Shown: in pieces, positions 26,345 to 33,819 of the stretch
Numbering within the stretch: the stretch's first letter is position 1
Layout of the letters: the number at the start of each line of letters is the position of its first letter
Origin: Aliarcobacter sp017996075
GTDB lineage: Bacteria; Campylobacterota; Campylobacteria; Campylobacterales; Arcobacteraceae
Assembly (NCBI RefSeq): GCF_051062515.1
Contig: NZ_JAMXEK010000002.1
Length of the DNA: 64,000 nucleotides
Reading direction: 5' to 3' (one strand)
The notes under the pieces: generated by a model
The model's database searches: none
Seen by the model: the letters and a program-made list of their open reading frames with translations, nothing else
Told to the model about the DNA's origin: nothing
Translations under genes and position numbers: made by a program

Positions 26345-27292
26345 TTATTTACGTATTAAAAGATATACAAAAAATGGAGCTCCAATAAAAGCAGTTACAA
26401 CACCTATTGGTAAGCTTGAAGCTGTTGGTAAAACTCTTGAAATTAAATCACAAAAAACTAAAAAAGTTCCACCAAAAAATAGTGTTGGTATAAATAGTTT
26501 AGTTGCACTTTGCTTATATATTAGCTTTACAATATGAGGAATTACAAGCCCTACAAAGCCAATAGGTCCTGTAAAACTAATACAAATACCAACACAAATA
26601 GTAATAAAAAGAAGTAAAATCAAAATAGTTTTATTTACATTTAAACCTTTTAAAAAAGCCATATCATTTGATATAAGAAGTAGATTTATACTATTTTTCA
26701 TTTTATAAATAAAAATAATAAGACAAATTGCCACAAAAAATACAACAAAAGAAGCAAGAAAACCAACTGTATCAAGACTTCCCAAGGTAAATCTTACTAT
26801 TGAATAGTTTTCTTGAAGATTACTCATAAAAAATATAAGCATAAGTGCTGAACTATAAAAATATGATAGTGCAATTCCTATTAGAAGCATCGAATTTGTC
26901 GAACTTATAAGTTTATTGGAACTTATCTTTTTAGAAATTATAAATAGAATTAAAATAGTAACAAGTGATCCAAAAATACTAGAAAAAAATAGTGGTATCA
27001 AAGGAAAAAAAACTATAGAAATAGCTGAAAATAGTGTTGTTCCACTTGCAATTCCTAAAGTATATGGAGTTATTAACTCATTTTTAAAAACTATTTGAAA
27101 AATTAAACCGCCCATAGCCAAAATTGAACCTACAAAAAATGCCAAAATAACTCTAGGAACTCTTAAGTCCCAAAAAACAGTAGATAAACTATCATTTAAA
27201 TTGAAAATATCTTTAATATTTATTGTAATTTCTCCTAAAAAAGGAGATAAAAATATAATCAAAATAGCAAAAATATATAATATTTTTTTCAT
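26345..27292 (-). CDS. FecCD/BtuC-type ABC permease
   Basis: This 315-aa inner-membrane permease belongs to the family that imports cobalamin, haem and ferric siderophores. The family pattern is visible in LRVPRVILAFFVGSILAMGGLIFQ (near residue 45), then many hydrophobic spans, and FTGPIGFVGLVIPHIVKL near residue 235, which contacts the ATPase. RVLPTASSLPIGVVTAFIGAPFFVYLL closes the protein. At 315 aa it is slightly short but complete. It is the last gene of the receptor-binding protein-ATPase-permease operon and overlaps the ATPase stop by 4 bases. The cargo is probably cobalamin, as argued under the receptor. Confidence 0.87.
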   Translation of the reverse strand: MKKILYIFAILIIFLSPFLGEITINIKDIFNLNDSLSTVFWDLRVPRVILAFFVGSILAMGGLIFQIVFKNELITPYTLGIASGTTLFSAISIVFFPLIPLFFSSIFGSLVTILILFIISKKISSNKLISSTNSMLLIGIALSYFYSSALMLIFFMSNLQENYSIVRFTLGSLDTVGFLASFVVFFVAICLIIFIYKMKNSINLLLISNDMAFLKGLNVNKTILILLLFITICVGICISFTGPIGFVGLVIPHIVKLIYKQSATKLFIPTLFFGGTFLVFCDLISRVLPTASSLPIGVVTAFIGAPFFVYLLIRK

Positions 27293-27990
27293 AAATCAAG
27301 TACCAAATGTGAATCTAAAAGTTTTAAATTTTCACCATAAAATCTATTTAAATTCTCTTGTATAAAAAATTCACTATGAGAGCCAAAAAATTTCAAAGAA
27401 CCTTTTTGCAAAAACAGTACTTTGAAATCTTTTAAAGCATAAGCAAAATCAAGATTATGTGTAATTACTATTTTTTGAGAAAGTAAGCTTGAATTTAAAA
27501 TATCAAAAACATCTTTTACTCTATTCAAATCTAAATTTGCAGTTAATTCATCAAAAATTGTAATCTTTGCATTGTGTAGTAAAGCACTAGCAAGAAGTAA
27601 AAGTTGCTGCTCTCCTGAACTTAAATCTACACAAGAGTTAAATTTTAAATCTTCAAGTTTTAGTAAAGATATAATTTTTTCTATATCTTCTATATTTTTT
27701 TCTTCTATAATTGATAGTTTTAAATACTCTAAAACATTTAAATATTCATCAAATATTTCAAAACGACTAGGTATATAATTTATATATTTTGCTCTATCAT
27801 ATGAGCTTAAATCTTTTATATTTTTATTTTCAAAAAAAAGATTAGAAGATGGTAAAAGATTTGATAAAACTTTTGCTAAAGTTGATTTACCTGCTCCATT
27901 TTCACCTAAAATAAGTAAATTTTCATTTTTTTCTAAAATAAAAGATATATCTTTTAAAATAAAATTACTAAAATTTTTTAGCTCTAACAT
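27289..27990 (-). CDS. ABC transporter ATPase (BtuD/FecE type)
   Basis: This 233-aa nucleotide-binding subunit has Walker A ENGAGKST (near residue 34), signature SSGEQQLLLLASAL (near 124), Walker B KITIFDELTANLD and the switch histidine in IVITHNLDFA. In the Walker B stretch the usual DEPT is replaced by DELT. The catalytic Glu is kept. It overlaps the binding-protein gene by about 23 bases at its start and the permease by 4 bases at its end. An operon of this form assembles as a BtuC2D2 importer. Confidence 0.88.
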   Translation of the reverse strand: MLELKNFSNFILKDISFILEKNENLLILGENGAGKSTLAKVLSNLLPSSNLFFENKNIKDLSSYDRAKYINYIPSRFEIFDEYLNVLEYLKLSIIEEKNIEDIEKIISLLKLEDLKFNSCVDLSSGEQQLLLLASALLHNAKITIFDELTANLDLNRVKDVFDILNSSLLSQKIVITHNLDFAYALKDFKVLFLQKGSLKFFGSHSEFFIQENLNRFYGENLKLLDSHLVLDL

Positions 27991-28795
27991 CTTCTAAAAT
28001 ACCTTTAAAATCATCTATTAAATATTTTACTCTGTGACTTGAGATTCCTGAGTATTCATCATCTATTATATAAATATTCTCTTGTTTACTTGCAGTTACT
28101 GGTAACTTTTTCCAAAGATTTAACATATCATCTTTTTCTTTATCATCTTTTAAATATGGCGCTAATAATATAATAATATCTGGATTTAAAGTAATCAATT
28201 TTTCACTATTTATTGAAGGTTGTGATTTCAAACTTGATTGATAGGCATTTATATTGTTGCTAGCTTTTATAATATCTTCAAAATATATAAAATTTCCTAC
28301 TACAAAAATCTGATTTGATAGTGTACTTTGTGGACTTATTACTATAAGAATTTTTTGATTTTCTATAATATTTTTTAAAGATTCCAAACTATTTTCTATC
28401 TTATTATTTAAATCTTTTGCTTCCTCTTTTTTATTGAAAACTTCACCTAAATCTTTTATTGTAAACTTAATATCTTCTAAACTATTTGTTTTATAAACCA
28501 AAGTTTTAAAATTTAAATCTTTTAAACTTTGGTTTAATTTTTTATCATAATCTTGATTTAATATAATAGTTGGATTTAAGTTTACAACTTTTTCCAAACT
28601 AACACTTCCATATCCTCCAACTTTTTGAATATTTTTTGACTCAATTGGAAAATCACAAAACTCAGTATTTGCAATAATTTTATCCCCTAAACCTAAGGCA
28701 AAAGCTATCTCATTTATTGCTGGACTTAAAGTGATAATTCTCTCACTTGCATTTAAAAAATTTATAAAAAGTAGAAGATATAGTAGTTTTTTCAT
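27968..28795 (-). CDS. BtuF-like periplasmic binding protein
   Basis: This 275-aa protein has a signal peptide (about 1-16). A BtuF-type N-terminal lobe follows: ERIITLSPAINEIAFALGLGDKIIANTEFCDFP, then KVGGYGSVSLEKVVNLNPTIIL. This closely parallels E. coli BtuF (LSPANTELAFAAG... and NLERIVALKPDLV). It should capture the ligand in the periplasm and hand it to the BtuCD-like pair encoded next. Iron-siderophore binding proteins share the fold, so cobalamin specificity is a strong hint and not proof. The start ATG is one base from the receptor stop. Confidence 0.82.
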   Translation of the reverse strand: MKKLLYLLLFINFLNASERIITLSPAINEIAFALGLGDKIIANTEFCDFPIESKNIQKVGGYGSVSLEKVVNLNPTIILNQDYDKKLNQSLKDLNFKTLVYKTNSLEDIKFTIKDLGEVFNKKEEAKDLNNKIENSLESLKNIIENQKILIVISPQSTLSNQIFVVGNFIYFEDIIKASNNINAYQSSLKSQPSINSEKLITLNPDIIILLAPYLKDDKEKDDMLNLWKKLPVTASKQENIYIIDDEYSGISSHRVKYLIDDFKGILEDVRAKKF

Positions 28796-28796
28796 C

Positions 28797-30614
28797 TTAG
28801 AAACTAGCCTTTAATCCAACAAATGCTGCTCTTTGACTTGTAGCATATCCATCAACTATTTGATAATCTTTATTTAAAATATTATCAAGTTTAAGATATG
28901 TAGAGAAGTTTTTACTAATATCATAATCAACTACTGCATTCCAGATTGTATAGTTTCCAGTTTTTACATCAGGATTTCCCCAGTTTATATTTGGACTATA
29001 ACGAGTACCAATATATTCACCATTTACATTAAAATGAAAATCTTTTAAACCATAGTAATCAACTCCAAAATTAAACTTATTTGTAGGTCTATTTTGGAGT
29101 TTTTTATCTTTTGAATCTTTTGCACTTAAGTTTGTATATGAAAGATTTAAAAATGTGTCTTCTACAACTTCATTTTTATAAGCTATCTCTGTTCCTTTTA
29201 TTTTACTAGTACCTTCAATATTTTGATAACCATTTCCCCAATTTATCATATTGTCAATTTTTGTATTAAAGTAAGTAATAGAAAAACCTTTGTACTCAAT
29301 ACCTAAATCATAAGATTTTGTTTTTTCAGGTTCTAAATTTATATTTCCAACTGGTCCCGAATTTCCTGCTGGTTCAAAAAGTTGATAAATTGTTGGTACA
29401 TTATATCCCGTTCCATAGTTTGAACTAATATTTAGCTCATCTATAATATATTGTTTAATTCCTATTTTTCCAGTTGTTTTATTGTCAAAATCACTATATT
29501 TATCATATCGTAAAGCTTGTGTAAAGATAGTTTTATCATCAAAAAACTTATTTGTATTTGATATAAAGATACCTTTATTGTCATAATCTTTATTCATCTC
29601 TTTATCTTCAAAATCTTTATAATCAGCTCCCATAGTTACATTTGAAGAGTTTAGATAATCTATGCTTGTATTTACTCCATACTCTTTTACTTTGCCTCGA
29701 AAATTTGAAGTACCAAAAGAACTTTTAGAATCTCTTTTTATATCTGTATAATTTCCATAAACTTTTGTAAGAGCTATATCATTTCTGTTTTCATAAGTGA
29801 TATTTGCTAAATGAGTTAGAGTATTTGCTTTACTAATTTTATCATCAGGTGTTGAATCAAAATTAACTTTTGTATCTATTATTTCATAAGAAGTAGATAA
29901 TCTATTATTTTCATCAAAATTATAACCTAGTTTTAAATTTGCTGTTGTATTTTCATATCCATCATCTTCATAATTTTTTGCTTCACTACTTTTTGGAGAT
30001 TTAGCTGAAAAACCATCTGTATCAACTCTAGTTGCACTTAATTTTGCATCAAAATTTTCATTTTTGTGTGAAATATTTGCACGAGCTATTTTACTATTGT
30101 ATCTTCCGTATTCAATAGTAGCATTTCCATGAGTTCCATCTTGTGCACTTTTTGTAATAATATTTATAACTCCAGCACTAGCATCTGCACCCCAAATACT
30201 ACTTTGAGCACCTTTGATTACTTCTATTCTTTCTATATCATTTATCATTAAATGTTCAAAATTAGCAGCACCATTTGGAGTTGTAATATCGTTATATCTT
30301 ACACCATCAATTAAAACTAAAGTTCTTTTTGAATCCATTCCTCTTAAATACACAGAGCTAGTTTGCCCTATTCCACCATTACTTGAAATACTAACACCTG
30401 ATAAACTATTTAAAGCCTCGATAACTGTTTTAAACTTTCTTGACTCAATATCTTCTGCTGTAATAACATCAACATTAGCTGTAACATTTTTTAATTTTTC
30501 TTCTGATTTTGTAGCACTTGAAATAGTAATTTCATCTAAAGAGCTTGTTTGTTGTGAGTATAAATTTGTTGCTATTAAAAAGCTTGCAACTAAGCTTACA
30601 TTTATTTTTTTCAT
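28797..30614 (-). CDS. btuB: TonB-dependent outer-membrane receptor, BtuB-like
   Basis: This 605-aa receptor has a signal peptide (about 1-20), a TonB-box-like DEITISSA, a plug (VIEALNSLSGVSISSNGG, VYLRGMDSKRTLVLIDGVRYND, IERIEVIKGAQSSIWGADASAGVINI) and a beta barrel ending in Phe. The size matches BtuB (about 600 aa) rather than the larger siderophore receptors. The last strands (LDNILNKDYQIVDGYATSQRAAFVGL) resemble the BtuB terminus, so cobalamin is the best guess. An AGGA motif precedes the ATG. No cobalamin riboswitch is evident upstream. A small ORF with a strong ribosome-binding site lies just ahead. Confidence 0.85.
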   Translation of the reverse strand: MKKINVSLVASFLIATNLYSQQTSSLDEITISSATKSEEKLKNVTANVDVITAEDIESRKFKTVIEALNSLSGVSISSNGGIGQTSSVYLRGMDSKRTLVLIDGVRYNDITTPNGAANFEHLMINDIERIEVIKGAQSSIWGADASAGVINIITKSAQDGTHGNATIEYGRYNSKIARANISHKNENFDAKLSATRVDTDGFSAKSPKSSEAKNYEDDGYENTTANLKLGYNFDENNRLSTSYEIIDTKVNFDSTPDDKISKANTLTHLANITYENRNDIALTKVYGNYTDIKRDSKSSFGTSNFRGKVKEYGVNTSIDYLNSSNVTMGADYKDFEDKEMNKDYDNKGIFISNTNKFFDDKTIFTQALRYDKYSDFDNKTTGKIGIKQYIIDELNISSNYGTGYNVPTIYQLFEPAGNSGPVGNINLEPEKTKSYDLGIEYKGFSITYFNTKIDNMINWGNGYQNIEGTSKIKGTEIAYKNEVVEDTFLNLSYTNLSAKDSKDKKLQNRPTNKFNFGVDYYGLKDFHFNVNGEYIGTRYSPNINWGNPDVKTGNYTIWNAVVDYDISKNFSTYLKLDNILNKDYQIVDGYATSQRAAFVGLKASF

Positions 30615-30632
30615 TTTTTTTCCTATATTTAT

Positions 30633-30804
30633 TTATAAATTATTTGTTGAATATTGTTTGATTGGTTTTAGTTCAGTTTTTATTAAACTATTTTTTATAT
30701 TTGGTAATTTTTCTAAATAGTTATCAAATTTTGAATAAAACATATTAAGTTTTGCATTTGATGTTGCCATTAAAATACCAAAAAAGCTAAAATATCTTTT
30801 CATT
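30633..30804 (-). pseudogene. Small ORF before btuB, broken at a T7 tract
   Basis: An AAAGGAGG site lies 5 bases before the ATG at 30804, the best Shine-Dalgarno in this region. The frame reads MKRYFSFFWYFN and stops after 19 codons (TAA at 30745-30747). Just after codon 6 is a run of seven T (30786-30780). With six T the frame would continue as FGILMATSNAKLNMFYSK and so on for 56 residues, to the TAA at 30633-30635, 18 bases before btuB. This could be a frameshifted gene, a slipped-strand switch, a homopolymer sequencing error or a 19-codon leader peptide. The alternative in-frame ATG at 30770 would give 45 residues. Confidence 0.4.
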
Positions 30805-30826
30805 TTTTCCTCCTTTTTAAATTTTG

Positions 30827-30848
30827 TTCCCCAATTTAAAAAGGGAAC
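30827..30848 (-). repeat. Short hairpin in the btuB operon leader
   Basis: GTTCCC (30827-30832) and GGGAAC (30843-30848) form a 6-bp stem with a 10-base loop, about 10 bases before the AAAGGAGG site of the small ORF. In this AT-rich setting it may affect translation or mRNA stability. It lacks the conserved elements of a cobalamin riboswitch. Confidence 0.4.
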
Positions 30849-30939
30849 CTTTCATATTTGTCTACTTTTAAACATAATTTTAAAAAAATTATTAAAGTAG
30901 CAAATCTCTAAAGAGCTTCAAGAATGAAGCCTAATAATT

Positions 30940-31650
30940 TTATATATGACAATTTAGTATTGATTTTGTTGGGTCAATAATATATTCATAACCTTTGTAA
31001 GCTATATATATTCCAAAAATAATTACTAAAATAGAAGCTATTTTTATAAAAATATCTCTTAAATTTGATTGTTTAAAAAATCCAACAAAAAATCCTAAGA
31101 AAAATAGTGCTGGAATAGTACTAAGACCAAAAATAAACATAACAACTGCACCCCAAAAAGCACTTCCTGTACTTGCAGCTGTAATTGCAAAAGCATATAC
31201 GAAGCCACAAGGTAAAAGACCATTTAACATACCTAAAAGATAGAAACTAAATAAAGAGTTAGATGTTAAAAGATTTTTGAATGTTTTTTGATAAAGTGGT
31301 GATTTTGAACAACTATGCTCCAAGATAGTTAAAAATTTTATTTTTCCTAAAAGCGAAAATCCAACTATTACCATCAAAAAACCAGTTATTAATAAAAAAA
31401 CTCCACTTGTAGTATTTGAGAAAGTTACAACACCACCAATAAAACCAAAAATAGCTCCTAAAATTGTATATGTTGTAACTCTTCCAAAAGAGTACAAAAG
31501 ATGAGCAACACTTTGAATAGTTTTTGAATATTCACTTTTTATTTTTGTGCTAGAATAAGCTACAACTATTCCTCCACACATTCCAATACAATGCCCAAAA
31601 GAGCCTAGAAGAGCTATTGATATAATTGAAATAAGGCTAAAAGTTTCCAT
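30940..31650 (-). CDS. TauE/SafE-DsbD-like membrane protein (metal/thiol transport type)
   Basis: This 236-aa protein has about six membrane spans and the conserved motifs of the DsbD_2/UreH-like group of TauE/SafE-annotated proteins: GHCIGMCGGIVVAY (about residues 19-32) and LNGLLPCGFVYAF (about 140-152). The Cys-x3-Cys in the first motif and the PCG in the second lie within or beside membrane spans. Related proteins are found near cytochrome oxidase or copper genes and are thought to move metal ions or reducing equivalents. The start overlaps the stop of the NosL-like gene (TAATG). This coupling supports a copper-handling role, as inference. Confidence 0.72.
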   Translation of the reverse strand: METFSLISIISIALLGSFGHCIGMCGGIVVAYSSTKIKSEYSKTIQSVAHLLYSFGRVTTYTILGAIFGFIGGVVTFSNTTSGVFLLITGFLMVIVGFSLLGKIKFLTILEHSCSKSPLYQKTFKNLLTSNSLFSFYLLGMLNGLLPCGFVYAFAITAASTGSAFWGAVVMFIFGLSTIPALFFLGFFVGFFKQSNLRDIFIKIASILVIIFGIYIAYKGYEYIIDPTKSILNCHI

Positions 31651-32147
31651 TAATGTTTATGTTCTTTATGTTGCGGATTTGCTAAAGTCTGTTTTCTCAA
31701 AACTCTTAAGCTCATCTCTTCAAAATCTATAAAACCATCTTGATTATTTTCATAAGCTCCAAAACCATATCTCATTGGAGTTATTTCATTTGTACTATAA
31801 AAAGCAGTTTTTCCATCTATATATCTATTTGTATCTTTAGTCATAACAAAAATTTTAACACTATTTTTAAAATCTTTATTATTTAACCAATTTGCCATTC
31901 CACCATGATCATGAAAAAACCAAGTTTTTCCATCTTGTGAAATTACTTGAGAAGCAAAAGTTAAATCATTAATAATCATTCCACAATCACTATCTTGATA
32001 CTTACCTAAAATTATTTCAAGTGGAGTTTGAGAAACATTACCCTCTTTTATTACTACCATTTTTTGCTCTTTTGCCATAGATATAAATATTATTACAATT
32101 ATTGCGATTATTAAAACAACTGTTAATATTGGTAAGATTTTCTTCAT
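31650..32147 (-). CDS. NosL-like membrane-anchored copper-binding protein
   Basis: This 165-aa protein has one N-terminal span (about 5-23) and then a periplasmic domain with the NosL pattern: DCGMIINDLTFASQ (C55, M57), FFHDHGGMANWL (H79, H81, M84), RYIDGKTAFY, and PMRYGFGAY (M125). In NosL the CxxCGM/CGM and Met/His positions bind Cu(I) for delivery to nitrous oxide reductase. Here the anchor is a membrane helix rather than a lipidated cysteine. The tail NPQHKEHKH is histidine-rich. No nos gene is in the window, so the recipient may be another cuproenzyme such as an oxidase. GGAG precedes the ATG, and TACAAT near 32180 could be its own -10 box. Confidence 0.68.
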   Translation of the reverse strand: MKKILPILTVVLIIAIIVIIFISMAKEQKMVVIKEGNVSQTPLEIILGKYQDSDCGMIINDLTFASQVISQDGKTWFFHDHGGMANWLNNKDFKNSVKIFVMTKDTNRYIDGKTAFYSTNEITPMRYGFGAYENNQDGFIDFEEMSLRVLRKQTLANPQHKEHKH

Positions 32148-32197
32148 ATGTCTCCAAAATATAATAAATTTAGGGGTGATTGTATCTTTTTTGGCAT

Positions 32198-32322
32198 AAA
32201 AAAAAGCTTTGCAGAGGGAAAAACTGCAAAGCTTATATTATATAAATTCATTTCAAAAAAAGTATAGGATACTATAAAAAAATTGTATTTAATTGTAGGA
32301 GGATTCAATACAAATATCCTAT
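32198..32322 (-). ncRNA. Candidate small RNA with CCUCCU loop and intrinsic terminator
   Basis: Three signals line up on the minus strand between NosL-like and HAD genes. A perfect TATAAT (32334-32329) sits 6 bases before a predicted +1 A at 32322. From there ATAGGATA (32322-32315) pairs with TATCCTAT (32271-32264), and TTGTATT (32313-32307) pairs with AATACAA (32289-32283). The apical loop contains CCTCCT (32302-32297), complementary to a Shine-Dalgarno sequence. The transcript ends in an 11-bp terminator stem followed by T's, giving about 125 nt. No ORF is present. Such C/U-rich loops are used by known sRNAs to bind G-rich translation-start regions. The alternative is an attenuated leader of the NosL-like operon. 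Confidence 0.6.
32204..32234 (-). terminator. Rho-independent terminator of the candidate small RNA
   Basis: AAGCTTTGCAG (32204-32214) and CTGCAAAGCTT (32224-32234) form a perfect 11-bp stem with a 9-base loop. On the minus strand it runs straight into T's (32203-32198). It lies 57 bases before the NosL-like start, not at the end of any protein gene. Confidence 0.85.
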
Positions 32323-32328
32323 GAAAGA

Positions 32329-32334
32329 ATTATA
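32329..32334 (-). promoter_or_regulatory. Probable -10 box of the candidate small RNA
   Basis: There is a perfect TATAAT on the minus strand, followed by TCTTTC and then the A that opens the first predicted helix. An AT-rich track precedes it, and no -35 box is seen. Confidence 0.55.
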
Positions 32335-32415
32335 ATAAAAGAAATATTAAAATAAGATAAAATTTGTCTTATTTAGCAAAAAATATTTTTTAACTTCTTA
32401 CTAATGTAAAAACTA

Positions 32416-32421
32416 TATAAT
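32416..32421 (+). promoter_or_regulatory. Probable -10 box of the HAD phosphatase gene
   Basis: A perfect TATAAT lies 25 bases before the ATG at 32447. AAGGGG follows as the ribosome-binding site. Confidence 0.55.
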
Positions 32422-32446
32422 GTTAAAGCCATTTTAAGGGGTTTTT

Positions 32447-33076
32447 ATGAGAATGATTATTTTTGATATGGATGGAACGCTAATAAATAGCGGACATGCA
32501 ATTGCAAATACAGTAAATTATGTAAGAGAAAATTTAGGGCTTGAAAAATTTGAACATGATTTTATCTTAGAACATGTAAATGATATAAATATAAATAGTG
32601 CAGAGTTTTTTTATAATCAAAAAGAGTTTACACCTTTAGTAACAAATCTTTTTGAAGAGTATTATAATCAAAACTGTTTGAATGATTTAGTAATTTATGA
32701 TGGAATTAAAGATATTCTTGATGATTTTAAAAATGATTTTAAATTTTGTATAGCAACAAATGCAAATTCAAATGCTGCTAAAAAAATGTTATCTCATCTT
32801 GAAATAGAGAGATATTTTTCTACAATTTTAGGATACAACGATGTTGCTAAACCTAAACCAAATCCAGATATGGTAAATGTTTTACTTGATAAATATAATA
32901 CAAAAAAAGAGAAAACAAAACTTATTGGCGATTCAAATAAAGATATTGCAGCAGCAAAAAAAGCTGGGATTGAAGGGATTTTAGTTAATTGGGGATTTTC
33001 AGACCATAAAGAAGATGCATTAAAAACTGTTTGTGAATTAAGAAAAAAAATAGAAACTGAGTTTTTAAAAGCTTGA
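32447..33076 (+). CDS. HAD-superfamily phosphatase (phosphoglycolate phosphatase-like)
   Basis: This 209-aa soluble HAD hydrolase has motif I FDMDGTLINSG (nucleophile D7, acid D9), motif II ATNANSN, the lysine in KPKPNPDMV, and motif IV in LIGDSNKDIAAAKKAGI. The helical cap between motifs I and II (about 60 residues) and the overall length match Gph-type phosphoglycolate phosphatases, but HAD substrate cannot be read from motifs alone. AAGGGG precedes the ATG by 7 bases. It converges with the pseudouridine synthase gene, with 9 bases between stops. Confidence 0.85.
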   Translation: MRMIIFDMDGTLINSGHAIANTVNYVRENLGLEKFEHDFILEHVNDININSAEFFYNQKEFTPLVTNLFEEYYNQNCLNDLVIYDGIKDILDDFKNDFKFCIATNANSNAAKKMLSHLEIERYFSTILGYNDVAKPKPNPDMVNVLLDKYNTKKEKTKLIGDSNKDIAAAKKAGIEGILVNWGFSDHKEDALKTVCELRKKIETEFLKA

Positions 33077-33085
33077 TATTTAGAG

Positions 33086-33766
33086 TTAGAATTTATCTTC
33101 AATAACTCTAAACTCACCCTCTTTTAAATCATCAACTCTAAAACCAGCAAATTCTAATCTATGAAGTTTTATAACTTTATTTTTTGTGTAAGCAAACATT
33201 CTTTTTACTTGATGATATTTTCCTTCAACAATTTCAAGATGAACTAACTTATCATTTAAAATAGTAAGTTTTGCTGGTTTTAGTGGCTTTTCTTCTCCAT
33301 TTAAAATAATAGTCCCACTTTCAAAAATCTCTTTTTCATCACCTTTTAGTGGATTTTGTAAAGTTACTTCATATATCTTTTTTACATCTTTTTTTGGGCT
33401 TGTAAGTTTATGATTTAACTTTCCATCATCTGTTAATAAAATAGCTCCTGTTGTATCCATATCCAATCTTCCAATAGTTGAAATTTTTGGATTTCTATTT
33501 TGCCATCTTTCTGGAAGAAGGGAATAAATTAGCACCCCAGAATCATTGTGAGAACAAATAACACCAGAAGGTTTATTCATTAATATTGTAAGTTTTTGGC
33601 TATCAAGTTTTTCTCCATTTACCAATACATCATTATGATTTACTTTAGTGCTTGGATTAAATACCCTATTTTCAAAAAATAAAACTTCATTTTGTTTTAA
33701 AAATTTTTTAGCTTCACTTCTACTACAATATCCTAAACTTGATAAATAAGCATCTACTCTTTTCAT
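33086..33766 (-). CDS. RsuA/RluB-family pseudouridine synthase
   Basis: This 226-aa protein has an N-terminal S4 RNA-binding domain (RVDAYLSSLGYCSRSEAKKFL, VNGEKL) and a catalytic domain with LMNKPSGVICSHND and the active-site motif IGRLDMDTTGAILLTDDG. KYHQVKRMFAYTKNKVIKLHR is the family's third motif. The group modifies one or two uridines in 16S or 23S rRNA (RsuA, RluB, RluE, RluF). The sequence does not tell which site is used here. The gene lies between the HAD and aat genes and is divergent from aat (53 bases between starts). Confidence 0.88.
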   Translation of the reverse strand: MKRVDAYLSSLGYCSRSEAKKFLKQNEVLFFENRVFNPSTKVNHNDVLVNGEKLDSQKLTILMNKPSGVICSHNDSGVLIYSLLPERWQNRNPKISTIGRLDMDTTGAILLTDDGKLNHKLTSPKKDVKKIYEVTLQNPLKGDEKEIFESGTIILNGEEKPLKPAKLTILNDKLVHLEIVEGKYHQVKRMFAYTKNKVIKLHRLEFAGFRVDDLKEGEFRVIEDKF

Positions 33767-33819
33767 ATTTAAACCTCTTAAAAATTGGATATTAACATAA
33801 TTTTAAATAAAATGCCAAA

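Noticed and set aside
30805..30939. Possible cobalamin riboswitch ahead of the BtuB-like gene
   Set aside because: Only a 6-bp GTTCCC/GGGAAC hairpin is present. The conserved B12-box and core sequences of the riboswitch are not found on the minus strand.
32291..32324. Plus-strand AGGAGG followed by an ATG (32321) as a gene start
   Set aside because: The frame stops after four codons and the spacing is too long. The sequence is better explained as the complement of the CCUCCU loop of the minus-strand RNA.
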